Below the pieces are notes generated by a model. That model did no database searches. It saw nothing but the letters and a program-made list of their open reading frames with translations, and was not told where the DNA came from. A DNA stretch of 64,000 nt from Blastobasis lacticolella (taxonomy: Eukaryota; Arthropoda; Insecta; Lepidoptera; Blastobasidae): contig LR990040.1 of NCBI GenBank assembly GCA_905147135.1, positions 23,759,857 through 23,823,856 on the forward strand. The letters are read 5' to 3'. Shown piece after piece: positions 22,546 to 33,047 of the stretch. The position numbers were made by a program, and so were the translations under genes. How positions within the stretch are numbered: position 1 is the stretch's first letter; the number at the start of each line of letters is the position of its first letter.

Positions 22546-23262
22546 GTTTCTCTCTAGCGCGCTCCATACAAACGCGTAGTTTGATCCTATTTTCAGTATT
22601 AGGCTATCGAAGCCAATGAAATTTTGTAGACGTGATCTAGAGCGTGAGTATAAAACCTAAACTGAACAAACCTGACGACCTGAGGTGTTCAGTGGTCAAC
22701 ATGCCGGTTTGCCACGGCATTCTCGGCCGGGCAGAAATTGAAATGATGAATTTTAATTTCTGTTACGGGTCTAGGTGTTCTATGTATAATTTATTATTTA
22801 TTTATTTATTAAAGGTTCATGCACAAAATAGTACAAAGGCAGACTTAAAGCTAAAATAGCCTTATCTACCAGGAGATAAAGGTTAAAGAATAAGTATAAT
22901 AAGTATGTATTTAAAAAATATATAAGTAGTTTATCAGTTATCTAGCACCCATAATACAAGCTTTGCTTACTTGGGGACTAGATGGCGTTGTGTGAATTTG
23001 TCCACGAATATTTATTATTATTAGAGACCATCTTTGCTTGTCAGTTTTTCGTTAAAACATATTGTTTCAAAGTTACACAAGATTTAAAATTGGAATGGAA
23101 ATCCAGTGTAACTCTGAAACGATATATTTAAACGAAAATCTGTAAATCCACAAAAACGACATTGGTTTCTGGATCACGTCTGCAAAATTTCGTTGACATT
23201 GATAGCGTAAAATCGAAAATATGATCTAAATACGTTTGTATGGAGCGCGCTTAGGGGAGACA
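22546..23262. mobile_element. Foldback MITE interrupted by a SINE
   Basis: The left arm from 22546 (CTAGCGCGCTCCATACAAAC) pairs over about 95 bp with the right arm ending at 23262 (GTTTGTATGGAGCGCGCTTA). A second hairpin lies inside (GTTTCAAAGTTACAC at about 23064 against GTGTAACTCTGAAAC at about 23105). An S1 SINE sits between the left arm and the inner hairpin, so the MITE is the older insertion. Confidence 0.75.
22650..23020 (+). mobile_element. SINE S1, inside a foldback MITE
   Basis: S1 head with TGTTCAGTGGTCAACATGCC, but the B box region is damaged. The body is interrupted by about 115 bp near 22795-22910 containing TTATTTATTTATTTATTAAA. It shares a 5' flank, GTATAAAACCTAAACTGAA, with the S1 copy at 33491. 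Confidence 0.7.
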
Positions 23263-24269
23263 CTTCTCATAAATTAGTACCTATACGGCATAATTTTACA
23301 TTGATACTTAAAGTTCCCACCAGCTGTAACCGGACTTCGACCGACAAATCTTAGCCTTACTTAACACGACCATCATGATACAGAAACATTGATTAACTAG
23401 ATACCATAACCCTCTGTAGGTTACTCACAGCAAGAACTGAGTCCCATATCTCGTAACAAATTAGCTGGAAACGCGTACGCATGCAGACTCATACTCGAGC
23501 ATTAGAGAGGAATTCGACTTCGTTTATACAGATTCCTTGCCTTGTCCCGCTATGGGTAGAGCCGAATAGCCAACATAACCAGCGTGTATGATAGTTACTG
23601 GCTATAGCTTTGCTTGCGACTTTGTTTCCAAAAATAAAACGTTTTTAATTTGTAAATAAATAATTAAATTTTTTGTGTTTTAACAATATTACCGATTGGT
23701 TGAATTTGAATATAGTATCTCTCTGTCCCAAAGCACAGAAATACATTGGAATGTAAACTATCTAATATGATATTAAAATTGAGTTTTCATAGGTTAAGTG
23801 TGCGGCCTAATATTTTAAAAATATAGAATGGGCTAAAAAAATTTATTGGACTTGGTATTTTAATAATTTTATTTTTAAGTTGCGGTCGGGGTTTGTAATT
23901 TTTGTACTAGTTTTTTTGTTACCAGAATCTATAATGCTGCTATTATTACCCGCGTATAAACTTTCTTCTGCGTGTAAATTATTTAACCTTCCCTGTATTT
24001 TTATTTTCATCTCTTTTAGCATAGAGAAAAAAGCTACGTCTTCCAGTCAACTCGAAATATCCAAAAACATATTTAAATACATAACTGTAGTATTTATAAC
24101 AACTCTTTTGGTAAGCATTTAAGTATCACCTATAAAATATTAAAATTTTTACGTCAAGCTAGGTTTTGGAGTGTCGATCAGTCAGTCACTCAGTTTCTAC
24201 TTTTATATAAATAGTCATACACTATAGTTTAACCTGCTGAATAGCTGTAGTACTTGTCAACTCGTCTAG
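23263..24269. other. Upstream region of gene B
   Basis: No repeat family recognised over about 1 kb. AT-rich, with a short frame at 23880-24122 that looks like chance. Confidence 0.35.
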
Positions 24270-24307
24270 TATAAATTGAGAAGGATCACGCTCGCAAGTT
24301 AGTCAGT
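24270..24307 (+). promoter_or_regulatory. Core promoter of gene B
   Basis: TATAAA at 24270-24275 and an arthropod-type initiator TCAGT at 24303-24307. Spacing is slightly long but plausible. The 5' UTR would be about 60 nt to the ATG at 24366. Confidence 0.65.
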
Positions 24308-24365
24308 GGTGGATTTTTGGACGAAATTTCTGGAAAATTGTTGAGCGTTGAGTTTATTTTGGAAA

Positions 24366-26413
24366 ATGTTCCGTCTGGTAAGTTGGATTTTTTGTTATGT
24401 TGTGTGATTTTCATAAAAATAATCAATTATATACTTACATAAGGTATTGTTGCGTAATTTTTTGTATAATTTTAGTGGAAGCAGAGTTGCATAAAAATAT
24501 CAATTATACAGTTTGAAGGTGTTTGCCATCTTTATGTCAGATTAAATATGAAGGGCTTTTTGACATGATCTTCGAAGTACTTCAGAAATATTACATAAAT
24601 TTCCAATTTTTCTATTTTTAAATGTAATTAAAAAGAAACATGACCCAAATATTCTCTCAGGATCGTTACAATTTTACAGGGTTTTATCTCAATCAGAGAT
24701 TTTTGATAAAAATATTTTTGACGACCTTCATAAAATTCGTTTTATTTAGGGCACTTATTTTAAAAGCTTTAACGAAGGATCCTCCTTTGGGAATTGAACC
24801 GAGACTTTCCAATATTCAAAGAAATATATTGCCCTTGGCCCTCATTATAATGAAAAAAAAAGCATATTACAATAATTTATAAAATATTACTAACATCGTA
24901 ACTCAGAGATACTACGAAGAAAACAAACAACTGTTTGATGTCTTCAAGAGTAAATATTTTTCTTCATAGAATACAAGTTGCAAAGTAACAAGGCTTTCTA
25001 TGTTTTTTATAAACACGACCTAGACTTTTTGAGCTTTATTATACAAATAATGCTTGACAGAGCACAAAGTGGTGTTTCTAATGCCCATAGGTAGCGCTGA
25101 CCACTTTCAATCAGGTGGCCCGCTAGCCTGAATGCTTACCGTATTCTTCTGCTGAATAAATAAAATTTTACTTCCTTTTTAATTTAGGGCCGATTGTTCA
25201 ATCCTCAGATAAAGTTCATTTGCCCAATAAAGTAATACACTGCCAAATTAAAATAAACTATAATCCATTACAATTATGAAGTAATGATACAACTTTATTT
25301 TAGTCGCATAATAACTTATCAGACTGATATGTTTTATTCGAGGATTGAAAAATCGGCCCTTAATCTAAGATCTTTTTCAAAATAAGTAGAGACGCAATAA
25401 ATCACTCCCACGTGCGAAATAGTAGAAAGGTTTGCCGCAATTTTGGGAAAATATCTTTTAAGTAACGAAGGTGAGACGAATGCAATCTTCAAAATAAACC
25501 TACTTAACGTTTTTCATCATCATCATCATTACGATTACGTTTGTAACCGTATATTGAACAAATTTTTTAATGTATTCTGTGACAAACGATCAGACATCCC
25601 ACCTGATGGAAATCAGTAACTTTTACATCTGAGTATTAATAATTATAAACATTCTTAATAAAATCAACAAATCTTATATATGTGTAATAATACACTCTTT
25701 TCTTTGTATATATAAAATACAGTAAGGCACATGTTAAAATGGCAGGTGTGATAAGTACATAACAATTTTGGTTGCCCTGCTTCCCAAACTAGGAATAACC
25801 TGTATCTTGGGAATCATTGAAATTTAAATTAAATTATTTAAATTCGGTACCTTACGATCTCATAAATGTTTAAAAGCAGTTAAAACTCAATGTGGCACCA
25901 TACAGAGAGTAATGAACAAATATACAAACAAACACGATCTATTCTGTTCTTCAAAACTATTTTGCGATTTTTCATACATTTACTATGAGAGCGATCTCCC
26001 TGCATCATGTACGTCGTATCACATCACTCTGTGGCGCTACCAAAGGCTCACTTTTGATGCGAAACCGGCCCTTGAAATACCTATACATTGCCTTGATGCT
26101 AAGACATAGCGCAACAAACAACATGTAACGGACATGCAAGGTCCCAAATCTCGATAATCACTGGTAATTCTTTTTCCAGATCACAATCCTGGCCATAGTG
26201 GCGGCAGCGGCGGCGGCGCCTGCTCCTAACCCCGTGGTAGTATACCCTTCAGTATACCACCCACCGGTGGTACACTCACCGTACGTCCACCATGCCCCAG
26301 TGGCAGTATCCCATGTCAGCACACTATATGGACACCCACCAGTGTTGCCATACAGGACCGTGCTCCCAGCCCCGGTGTTGCCACCATCACCGTTCGTTTC
26401 CACCGTATTCTAA
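24366..26413 (+). CDS. Gene B: small Pro/Val-rich secreted cuticle-type protein (81 aa, two exons)
   Basis: Exon 1 is 24366-24377 (MFRL), with a phase-0 GTAAGT donor. Exon 2 is 26180-26413, after a TTTTTCCAG acceptor. The start is set by the promoter and by the signal peptide that splicing restores: residues 1-17 (MFRLITILAIV plus six Ala), Pro at 18. The mature part is rich in Pro, Val, Tyr and His (VVVYPSVYHPPVVHSPYVHH), with five Tyr and no Asp, Glu, Lys or Cys. Such proteins are usually structural cuticle components, and Tyr/His could serve in sclerotization cross-links (inference). No AATAAA is present between the stop codon and the LTR element that begins 189 bp downstream. The function of this exact protein is unknown to me. 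Confidence 0.85.
25070..25145 (+). mobile_element. Family W 3' fragment
   Basis: CTGACCACTTTCAATCAGG then TGGCCCGC, followed by CTTACCGTATT. Confidence 0.55.
25187..25359. mobile_element. PIF/Harbinger-like MITE, 173 bp
   Basis: Terminal inverted repeats GGGCCGATTGTTCAATCCTC and GAGGATTGAAAAATCGGCCC, about 20 bp. Both sides are flanked by TTA (25184-25186, 25360-25362), the usual Harbinger target duplication. No coding sequence. Confidence 0.75.
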
Positions 26414-26601
26414 ATGGTTGGAAGTTTACCATATCTTTCCTACCTACTTTTTGTTATCTGTAACCTTTATTCTTCAATGTCAATGGTAGGGTAGATGGAT
26501 GTAAACTGAAGACTAAGGCGTTTGACAATGGATCGTTTTTAGATTTAATTGTTTGTTAAGATCATCAAGAGCAACAGTCAATTACTAAATTATAATATAT
26601 A

Positions 26602-27010
26602 TGACGGATCACGGTCAATAGTATGGACTCATGTGGTCAATAGTACGGACTCATGACGATGAAAACGGAAGTGGGAGTGCGCCCTCTGGTGGGGCGTGCT
26701 GACAGAGTCTCGACGGCACGACTCGGGCCGAGTGGCGGCCATTCTTGGCGCGACCGCCGCCGAGGAGTGACGCGTCTTGAAACTGTCTCCACATTTCGTT
26801 TGTTTACGTTTGAAGTTCGTTAATAGAAAGTGTTATTTACGTTTAAAAATAAATGAAATTATAAGTGATGTGCAAAAATGAAATGGAATAAATACAGTGG
26901 AGTAAATGTGAACCTTTTCTTTAATTTATCTGGACGAATACGACCTAATACTGATATCACCACCCTGATGACAATGATCCTGATACACCCCTTTCCTTCA
27001 CGCGACGACA
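26602..27010 (+). repeat. 5' LTR
   Basis: 409 bp. Begins with a 22-bp unit repeated twice in tandem (26613-26634, 26635-26656), a likely U3 control region. The middle is GC-rich (about 26690-26775). AATAAA is at 26848-26853. Confidence 0.88.
26848..26853 (+). terminator. LTR poly(A) signal, possibly used by gene B
   Basis: AATAAA in the 5' LTR. It is the first canonical poly(A) signal downstream of the gene B stop codon (435 bp away). Confidence 0.5.
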
Positions 27011-27022
27011 TCAGAAGCGGTG
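27011..27022 (+). promoter_or_regulatory. Possible primer binding site
   Basis: TCAGAAGCGG directly follows the 5' LTR. It matches 9 of 10 bases of the complement of a tRNA-Leu 3' region (TCAGAAGTGG), offset about 5 nt from the tRNA end. Offset tRNA-Leu priming is described for some Ty3/Gypsy elements. Tentative. Confidence 0.4.
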
Positions 27023-27053
27023 ATGACGAACGCAACGCCCAAGAGATGGTATG

Positions 27054-27116
27054 ATGAAAAGCAACAAAGAAAATGCAGATACGCTACGTGAAAGCGTAAT
27101 AATAAAAGAAAGGTGA
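27054..27116 (+). other. Short leading frame in LTR element (20 aa)
   Basis: Reads MKSNKENADTLRESVIIKER and stops. It may be the start of a destroyed gag frame or a chance frame. Confidence 0.25.
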
Positions 27117-28446
27117 TTACTCGATCCAGTTGAGTTGCCTACATTAAAATATAAAATTATTTAACATGTTCAAAGCGGAGCCAAGAGTCCAAACACCCCG
27201 AGATATAAGACAAAGACTTCGTCAGAAAGATTGGGGGATTCATAAAGTAAACAGCAGATCATCTGTACCAAATGGGTCATGGTCAAGGCAGACCCCGGGC
27301 CTTCGAGAGCACCACTGGGATATCGACAACATTATTAAAAATCGAGTGAAACTTACTATGGACGGCACTTTGGTATGGCTTCTTTGTTTTTGTTAAATTT
27401 AATTTAGATTACTCATGTAAAATATTTTCCTTTTTAAATATAAAATTGAGTTAGTTAAATAATTTGCGTAGTTCTAAATTAGCCAGCTAAAGTTTATTCA
27501 ATGACTTTAAAGTAAACGCTTACATTTAGATTCATTTAGCAGTGTGGTTTGACACCACAAGTAAATTAATTGCTTAGATTTCTGCAGATTAAATAAAATC
27601 AAACAATAAAAAACGGTGTATATTAATTTTTTATTTTTGATTTACTAATACAATTATTTTCTTCTATTGCATAACAATGGTGCACAACGGTTCACTTCAC
27701 CTACGAGAACAACATTGGAATGCAACGCTGGACTGGTAGCCTCAACGTGATTGTTTCAACATGGGACGACGATGGTAAACAATCTGCGAGTGTACATGAC
27801 TGAGAAATGATGTGATATTAACAGTTCCTCTCTATCTGGTGAGTCCTATACATAATTATTATTTAGTAAAAACCTGTGCTGAAGAGGCTCCCTAGCGGAT
27901 TTTAGGAGTTATTTACTTTGACAATTAAGAAAAGTATTCTGACAGAAACACTATTGATACCCTTAGTAGAGAGAATGGCAGGTTTATTTGTATCTTTAGT
28001 GAAACTACAAACAGAAAGAATGTAAACAAAACATAAACAACGTCAGTTACGTCAGTGTTACAATTTGTTGGTAAAAATGTCAAAAACTACTGCTAAGTTT
28101 AAAAATGTTAGCTTTTGCGGGTACCTATGTCAATTAATGTAGGCTGTCTGATAGAAAGTTACTAAGAAAAAAAATCACTCCATAAAAATAGTAAGAATTA
28201 TGTTAAATCCGTCCCAATGTCAAACAGTGTTTATAGTAAAAAAAGTGTTATTTAATCTAAGATTATTTTACCATCTTGAAACATGGTGCGCTATGATTTT
28301 ACGTATTACCAACATCACGTCAGTTATCAGAAAACAAGAATAAGAAATACTTGGAAAGCATAGTGCTATTATTTTTATAAATTGAGTACGTAAGCATAGT
28401 TATGGTGGTGCTGCTGCTGACTGACTTCTTCTTCTTGATCGTTGCC

Positions 28447-28640
28447 TCACTGCTGAGGATCCTGATCCTGATCCTGATCTTCGGTAAACTGCATGTCTCC
28501 ATCGGTTTCGATGAATCGTTCGGATATTTGGTCCACCCATCTTTTCGGACTTCGGCCTCTGGGTCTCTTGCCTTCGACTTTTCCCGTCACCATAAGTCGT
28601 TCCAGATTGCTGATTAAGTAAATATTTGATAATAACAGTG
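28447..28640 (-). mobile_element. Non-LTR RT C-terminal fragment inside the LTR element
   Basis: The minus strand reads GKVEGKRPRGRSPKRWVDQI, typical of the C-terminal end of endonuclease-reverse transcriptases. It then runs into a GATCCT-type repeat (DQDQDQD). Truncated and without a catalytic domain. Confidence 0.65.
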
Positions 28641-30283
28641 TGGCAGGGATGCCGTAGCAGTGAGTTTGTGGAACAATTAGCTGGTGTACTTTAGGATGTT
28701 GTCTTAGAGATAGGATAGGCTTCACATAGGCTTCGAATGTGCAAATTCAATAACGACCCCGCGATCTCCGCGATTTCTATGCGAGCGGGAGGGTGCAAAC
28801 ATGTATCGAGAGAAAAAAAAAGAAAAATTATTAGCGTGTTACATTTAACAGGAGAAATTCGAACGAAATTTTCCATATTTCAGTATAATGTTTGTTATTG
28901 TGGTCGTAGTTTCCCAATGTTGTAGAATAGAGAGATAAGATATCCGCGGTAAAAATGGGATCACCGATATACGTTTCTTTTAATACTACAAAAAAAAAGG
29001 TAGTTTGGTTAGTAACGTAATTTTATATTAGTATCAAGTTATTTAACGAAAAAAAAAAAAGTAAACACGAGTAAGTGAACTGATTGACGGTAGATAATTT
29101 CGAATTATGTTTTGAGTAACTAAAGATAAACCTGTGACTTAGTTCGACCGAAAACCATGTGTACAAAGTCAATGTGACTTAGTTTGACCTGGATAAAGAC
29201 TTTGTTAGACGGATCAATCTAAGACGCTAACCCAATACGTGACGACTATCGAGCTGAGGTTTTTATGAGATTTATGTGATCGTTTTGTTTTCTCAAAATT
29301 TGTTGCATCATCGGATGAAGGTGATCGTGTTTTATCAGTGATGGTGGGCTAATGGAGCCTATGGGAGAGTTTTAAGGTTGCTTACCGACCTGATGGAGGC
29401 TATGGGAGCGTGGCTAATAGCAGGTAGATGTTTTAAGCTTTGTGAGAATTTGTTGAACGATAACGATGATGAGAAAGTCCAGATATTTTGGTGATAGTTC
29501 AATAGCCGGTTTTATAAATTATTTTTAGCTTCGAGTACTGAAATTTCCTTGATTACTGATATAAAGTAACTATTTTGAGTTCTGTTGTTGTGCCAGTAAG
29601 ATGACAGTGTAAGCAATGGTGAGATTTCATATCCTTCTGCCAGTACAAGTTTTTAAGTACCTGAATTGTTGTTGAGGTCAAACATCCAGATTTATTTGGC
29701 TGACTTGGAGTGACCCGGGAGTCATGTGTGTGACTCATTGGGCTAAGAGCCCCGAAAGTCTCGGATGTTGTGGCTGTAGATATTAAATTTTATTTTGTAA
29801 TTTTTTTAGAAGGCGGCTTGATATGGGATGCCTTCGTTATTACAAACATTGGTAAATGGTTTCAAAATGGGAGCTTAAACGTAACGTAAAGTCTAGATAG
29901 AGTATACTCGTTCGAACAGTTAAAATCGATGACGATGATTATTGCTTGTTTAGTTTTGGTGTGGCAACAAATGGACTGTTGTTACCTATAACTGGCGTAT
30001 CAAATAGACGTGAGAGCTTCTTATTATTAAACTTCTGATTTAGTTTTGATATTGGGCAGTAGAAATAATGTTTATTTTTATTTTATTTTATTTTGTTGTT
30101 TTTGTAGAGATGACACCGTAAACAGTTGTTCGGATCTGTGACGATTACTTGTTGTGTAACTCGTAGACCGTTATTGACCGGGTTATGATAGCAGATAGAC
30201 TGTTACCTATCACTGACTTAGTACAGATTTGGTCGAAGGATTGACCACGAGCTGAGAATCTATAGACAGCTTCTATTTATTTG

Positions 30284-30448
30284 TCCCGCCTGTGTGGCTC
30301 CCGTCTGTGTGGCTCCCGCCTGTGTGGCTCCCGCCTGTGTGGCTCCCGTCTGTGTGGCTCCCGCCTGTGTGGCTCCCGCCTGTGTGGCTCCCGCTTGTGT
30401 GGCTCCCGCCTGTGTGGCTCCAGCCTGTGTGGCTCCCGCCTGTGTGGC
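30284..30448 (+). repeat. 15-bp minisatellite, 11 units
   Basis: The unit is CCCGCCTGTGTGGCT with single-base variants (C/T at one position) over 30284-30448. Degenerate copies continue to about 30620, and related TGTGTGGCA/GCGTGGCGGCCTG units to about 30850. Because the unit is divisible by three, all frames stay open and give artefact repeat peptides. Confidence 0.9.
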
Positions 30449-31495
30449 ATCCCGCCTGTTTGGCATTTCGCCTGTGTGGCATAGTCTGTGTGACATTAAG
30501 TCTGTGTGGTATTTAGCCTGTGAGGCATTCTACCTGTATGGCATTTCGCCGGTGTGGCATTTTTATGTGTGGCATTATGCCTTTGTGAAATTTACCCGTG
30601 TGTGACATCTTACCTGTATCGTGCTTTGGTAGACGTGACACAGGATATATGATGAATAAACTCATAGTTTGACGATTAGAGTGGCACTGACCAGAGTGAC
30701 ACCCAACCTGTGTGGCACCTAGTCTGTGTGGTATTTCGCTTGTGTGCAGGTCCAGTTGCGTGGCGGCCTGGTTGCGTGGCGGCCTGATTGCGTGGCGGCC
30801 TGACTGATGGCGTCCGTCGTGTGGTGGTTCGTCGCCTGTGTGTCATTTCTCCTGTATGGTAACATTACTTATTCTTTTTAAATTAGGATGGCGCTGACGG
30901 ATGACCAAAAATCATATGGCATTTAATGAAGGAGTGTTTCAATCCCACTCGAAGTAACATTGGGTCTTTTGCTGAGTACTGAAAATTTGATGTAGGTATG
31001 TCACATATTTGTAGTGAATATAAGTACCTACAGTAATGGACGTCGGGGACGATACGCGAGCTCTGTGATTGGGGCTTGTTTCCCACTCAACAAGAGCATC
31101 AAGGGGAAAACACTGGTGACGATGATTAAACCTTCTTCATTGGTGGTAATTGTGATACGGTTTATGAACCGTCTGGTGTTATACCTTGTCACGCCTCTCT
31201 AATGAACTGAAGTCGTAGCTGAATTTATGTCGGCAACTTATAAAGAATAATTTATGTACAAGATGATGTTGTTATCTCTCAATCTACAGAAGTTTAGTAT
31301 GATAAATGATAATGGACGTATGTTTTATGTGAAGAATTGGTGGGTTAATGCAGTCGTGATAGATCCAATCACATGATTCATAAGACTTATTTGGGTGATG
31401 TGTTGTGGTCAGAAGTGACCGAGCGAATATAGTACTGTGCTATGGTTTTCATGTTTCAGATTACACACGAGGACGTGTGTACAGCAGGACGGCCG

Positions 31496-31904
31496 TGACG
31501 GATCACGGTCAATAGTATGGACTCATGTGGTCAATAGTACGGACTCATGACGATGAAAACGGAAGTGGGAGTGCGCCCTCTGGTGGGGCGTGCTGACAGA
31601 GTCTCGACGGCACGACTCGGGCCGAGTGGCGGCCATTCTTGGCGCGACCGCCGCCGAGGAGTGACGCGTCTTGAAACTGTCTCCACATTTCGTTTGTTTA
31701 CGTTTGAAGTTCGTTAATAGAAAGTGTTATTTACGTTTAAAAATAAATGAAATTATAAGTGATGTGCAAAAATGAAATGGAATAAATACAGTGGAGTAAA
31801 TGTGAACCTTTTCTTTAATTTATCTGGACGAATACGACCTAATACTGATATCACCACCCTGATGACAATGATCCTGATACACCCCTTTCCTTCACGCGAC
31901 GACA
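31496..31904 (+). repeat. 3' LTR
   Basis: Same 409-bp sequence as 26602-27010. AATAAA is at 31742-31747. A 79-aa frame running out of the LTR is incidental. Confidence 0.88.
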
Positions 31905-31963
31905 TATATATTCTAAAAAATTGTGTTTTATTTTTGTTGAATTTAGAACAAAGTCAAACAAGC

Positions 31964-31969
31964 AATAAA
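31964..31969 (+). terminator. Likely ancestral poly(A) signal of gene B
   Basis: AATAAA just beyond the LTR element. With the element and one copy of TATA removed, it would lie about 245 bp after the gene B stop codon. Confidence 0.4.
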
Positions 31970-32074
31970 AGTGAAGCTTCATGGGGAACCGTTGATAGTG
32001 GAGGGTCCTAGGATTTGTCTATGTGCTGTTGGGTTTTATTTTTTTAGGTCTAGGATTTTCGACGTGGGCAATGC

Positions 32075-32240
32075 ATCAGGGAGCGTCGGTGGCTACTTTA
32101 ACCTCTCGGGTTAAAGTATTCGAATCATAAGCGAGAGCCACTGTGTTTGAATCCCACTGCGGTTATTTACCAATGACTCATTTCTGAGGTTTGCAAATTA
32201 GTTGAATGCTAACCGATACTCTTACAGTGAGATACAAACG
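32075..32240 (+). mobile_element. SINE S2 head and linker
   Basis: GAGCGTCGGTGGC start, a short duplication around TTTAACCTCTCGGGTTAAAG (a small inverted repeat), then a tRNA-like B box TTTGAATCCC and a TCTTACAGTGAG block. Confidence 0.6.
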
Positions 32241-32756
32241 TAGTTTTATATGTTCAATATACGCTAACAAAGCCAATACAATTTTGACGTGGTCTAAAAA
32301 CCTCAATTTAAGATGTTGATAAATAAATAAATATAAATTTTACGTCCCATGCAACTTTTAAACTATCAAACCACACTTTAACGAAAATCTAACAAACCAC
32401 GAGCAACAGAAAAATTCTAAATAAGCTAAAATGAATTACGTAATGAAGTTAAAAAAGTTGTAAAGTTCTTGAACAAATGACAGCTGTAGGTAAGCAGTGA
32501 TATTGAAAAAAGTAAACAAGCTGGATGATTGAATGACGAATGAAAATGTAAAGTAATTAATCAAATCTTTCTAATTTCGGTTGCTAATTTGAGGCTCAAA
32601 GTAAACACTAAATACAATTAGTTATATTCAGCCCAACGAAAAGTTATTTCACAGACCAGACTTTTTTCTAATGGACTCGGTGAAAATTGTGGCAAATTGA
32701 GTTTGTGGTTTCGGAGTCAAAACAACAAATGTTGCTGAATAAATGAGAGGGATTAA
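32241..32756. other. No recognised feature
   Basis: AT-rich spacer. Confidence 0.4.
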
Positions 32757-32940
32757 TGGGGGCCCGGGGTCGGCCTTGATCTTGATCCAGGATTTGGCAG
32801 ATGAGGTAATTAATTACTGTGCAGGGCATAAGAGCATCTCAGAAAAGAGTCTTTGGTATATACCAATAGGGCTCGAAACCAGTACCTTTCGCTTACGAGT
32901 CGGACCTATTAGCCACTAAAGCCACCAAGGCAGTTATCTA
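32757..32940 (-). mobile_element. SINE S2, internally deleted
   Basis: The 3' part (GGGGCCCGGGGTC, GATTTGGCAGATGAGG) joins directly to linker and head (AGAAAAGAGTC, CTTTCGCTTACGAGTCGGAC). Confidence 0.65.
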
Positions 32941-33047
32941 TTTCAAAGAATTCATTGACTACCTGATAGACTGTGAGGGCGCCGTAGGCTATCCTACTTC
33001 ATCGAATACAAGAAAAATTCCACTTTGTAGTGATACTAGACGTTTAG

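Larger units (their letters stand above)
24378..26179 (+). other. Intron of gene B
   Basis: 1802 bp, GT-AG, phase 0. Contains a family W fragment and a TTA-flanked MITE. The short frames inside it are not convincing exons. Confidence 0.8.
27839..31459 (+). other. Putative intron within LTR element
   Basis: A consensus donor, CTG|GTGAGT, at 27838-27844 and a consensus acceptor, TTCATGTTTCAG, ending at 31459 bracket 3621 bp. Splicing would join the 5' leader to ATTACACACGAGGACG just before the 3' LTR. This is seen only as splice-site matches. Confidence 0.35.
26602..31904 (+). mobile_element. Non-autonomous LTR retrotransposon (LARD-like), 5303 bp
   Basis: Two direct 409-bp LTRs, 26602-27010 and 31496-31904, begin TGACGG and end GACGACA. 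I see no difference between them. Flanking TATA at 26598-26601 and 31905-31908 is a 4-bp target duplication, as in many Ty3/Gypsy insertions. The 4485-bp interior has no gag, protease, RT, RNase H or integrase frame. It includes a SINE S2 scrap (about 27277-27325), a minus-strand non-LTR RT tail (28455-28620) and a 15-bp minisatellite. Just before the 3' LTR a short frame reads ITHEDVCTAGRP and stops at the LTR's own TGA, suggesting the end of a lost pol frame. The identical LTRs mean very recent insertion, so enzymes came in trans. Confidence 0.88.

Noticed and set aside
30260..30605. Long repeat peptides (ATQAG, SHTGG, CVAPA, LCGSR) open in five frames
   Set aside because: They come from a 15-bp minisatellite. 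A unit divisible by three stays open in all frames, so openness is not coding evidence.
26880..32011. Open frames inside and running out of the LTRs
   Set aside because: The same start occurs in both LTRs and reads into unrelated flanks. No conserved domain.
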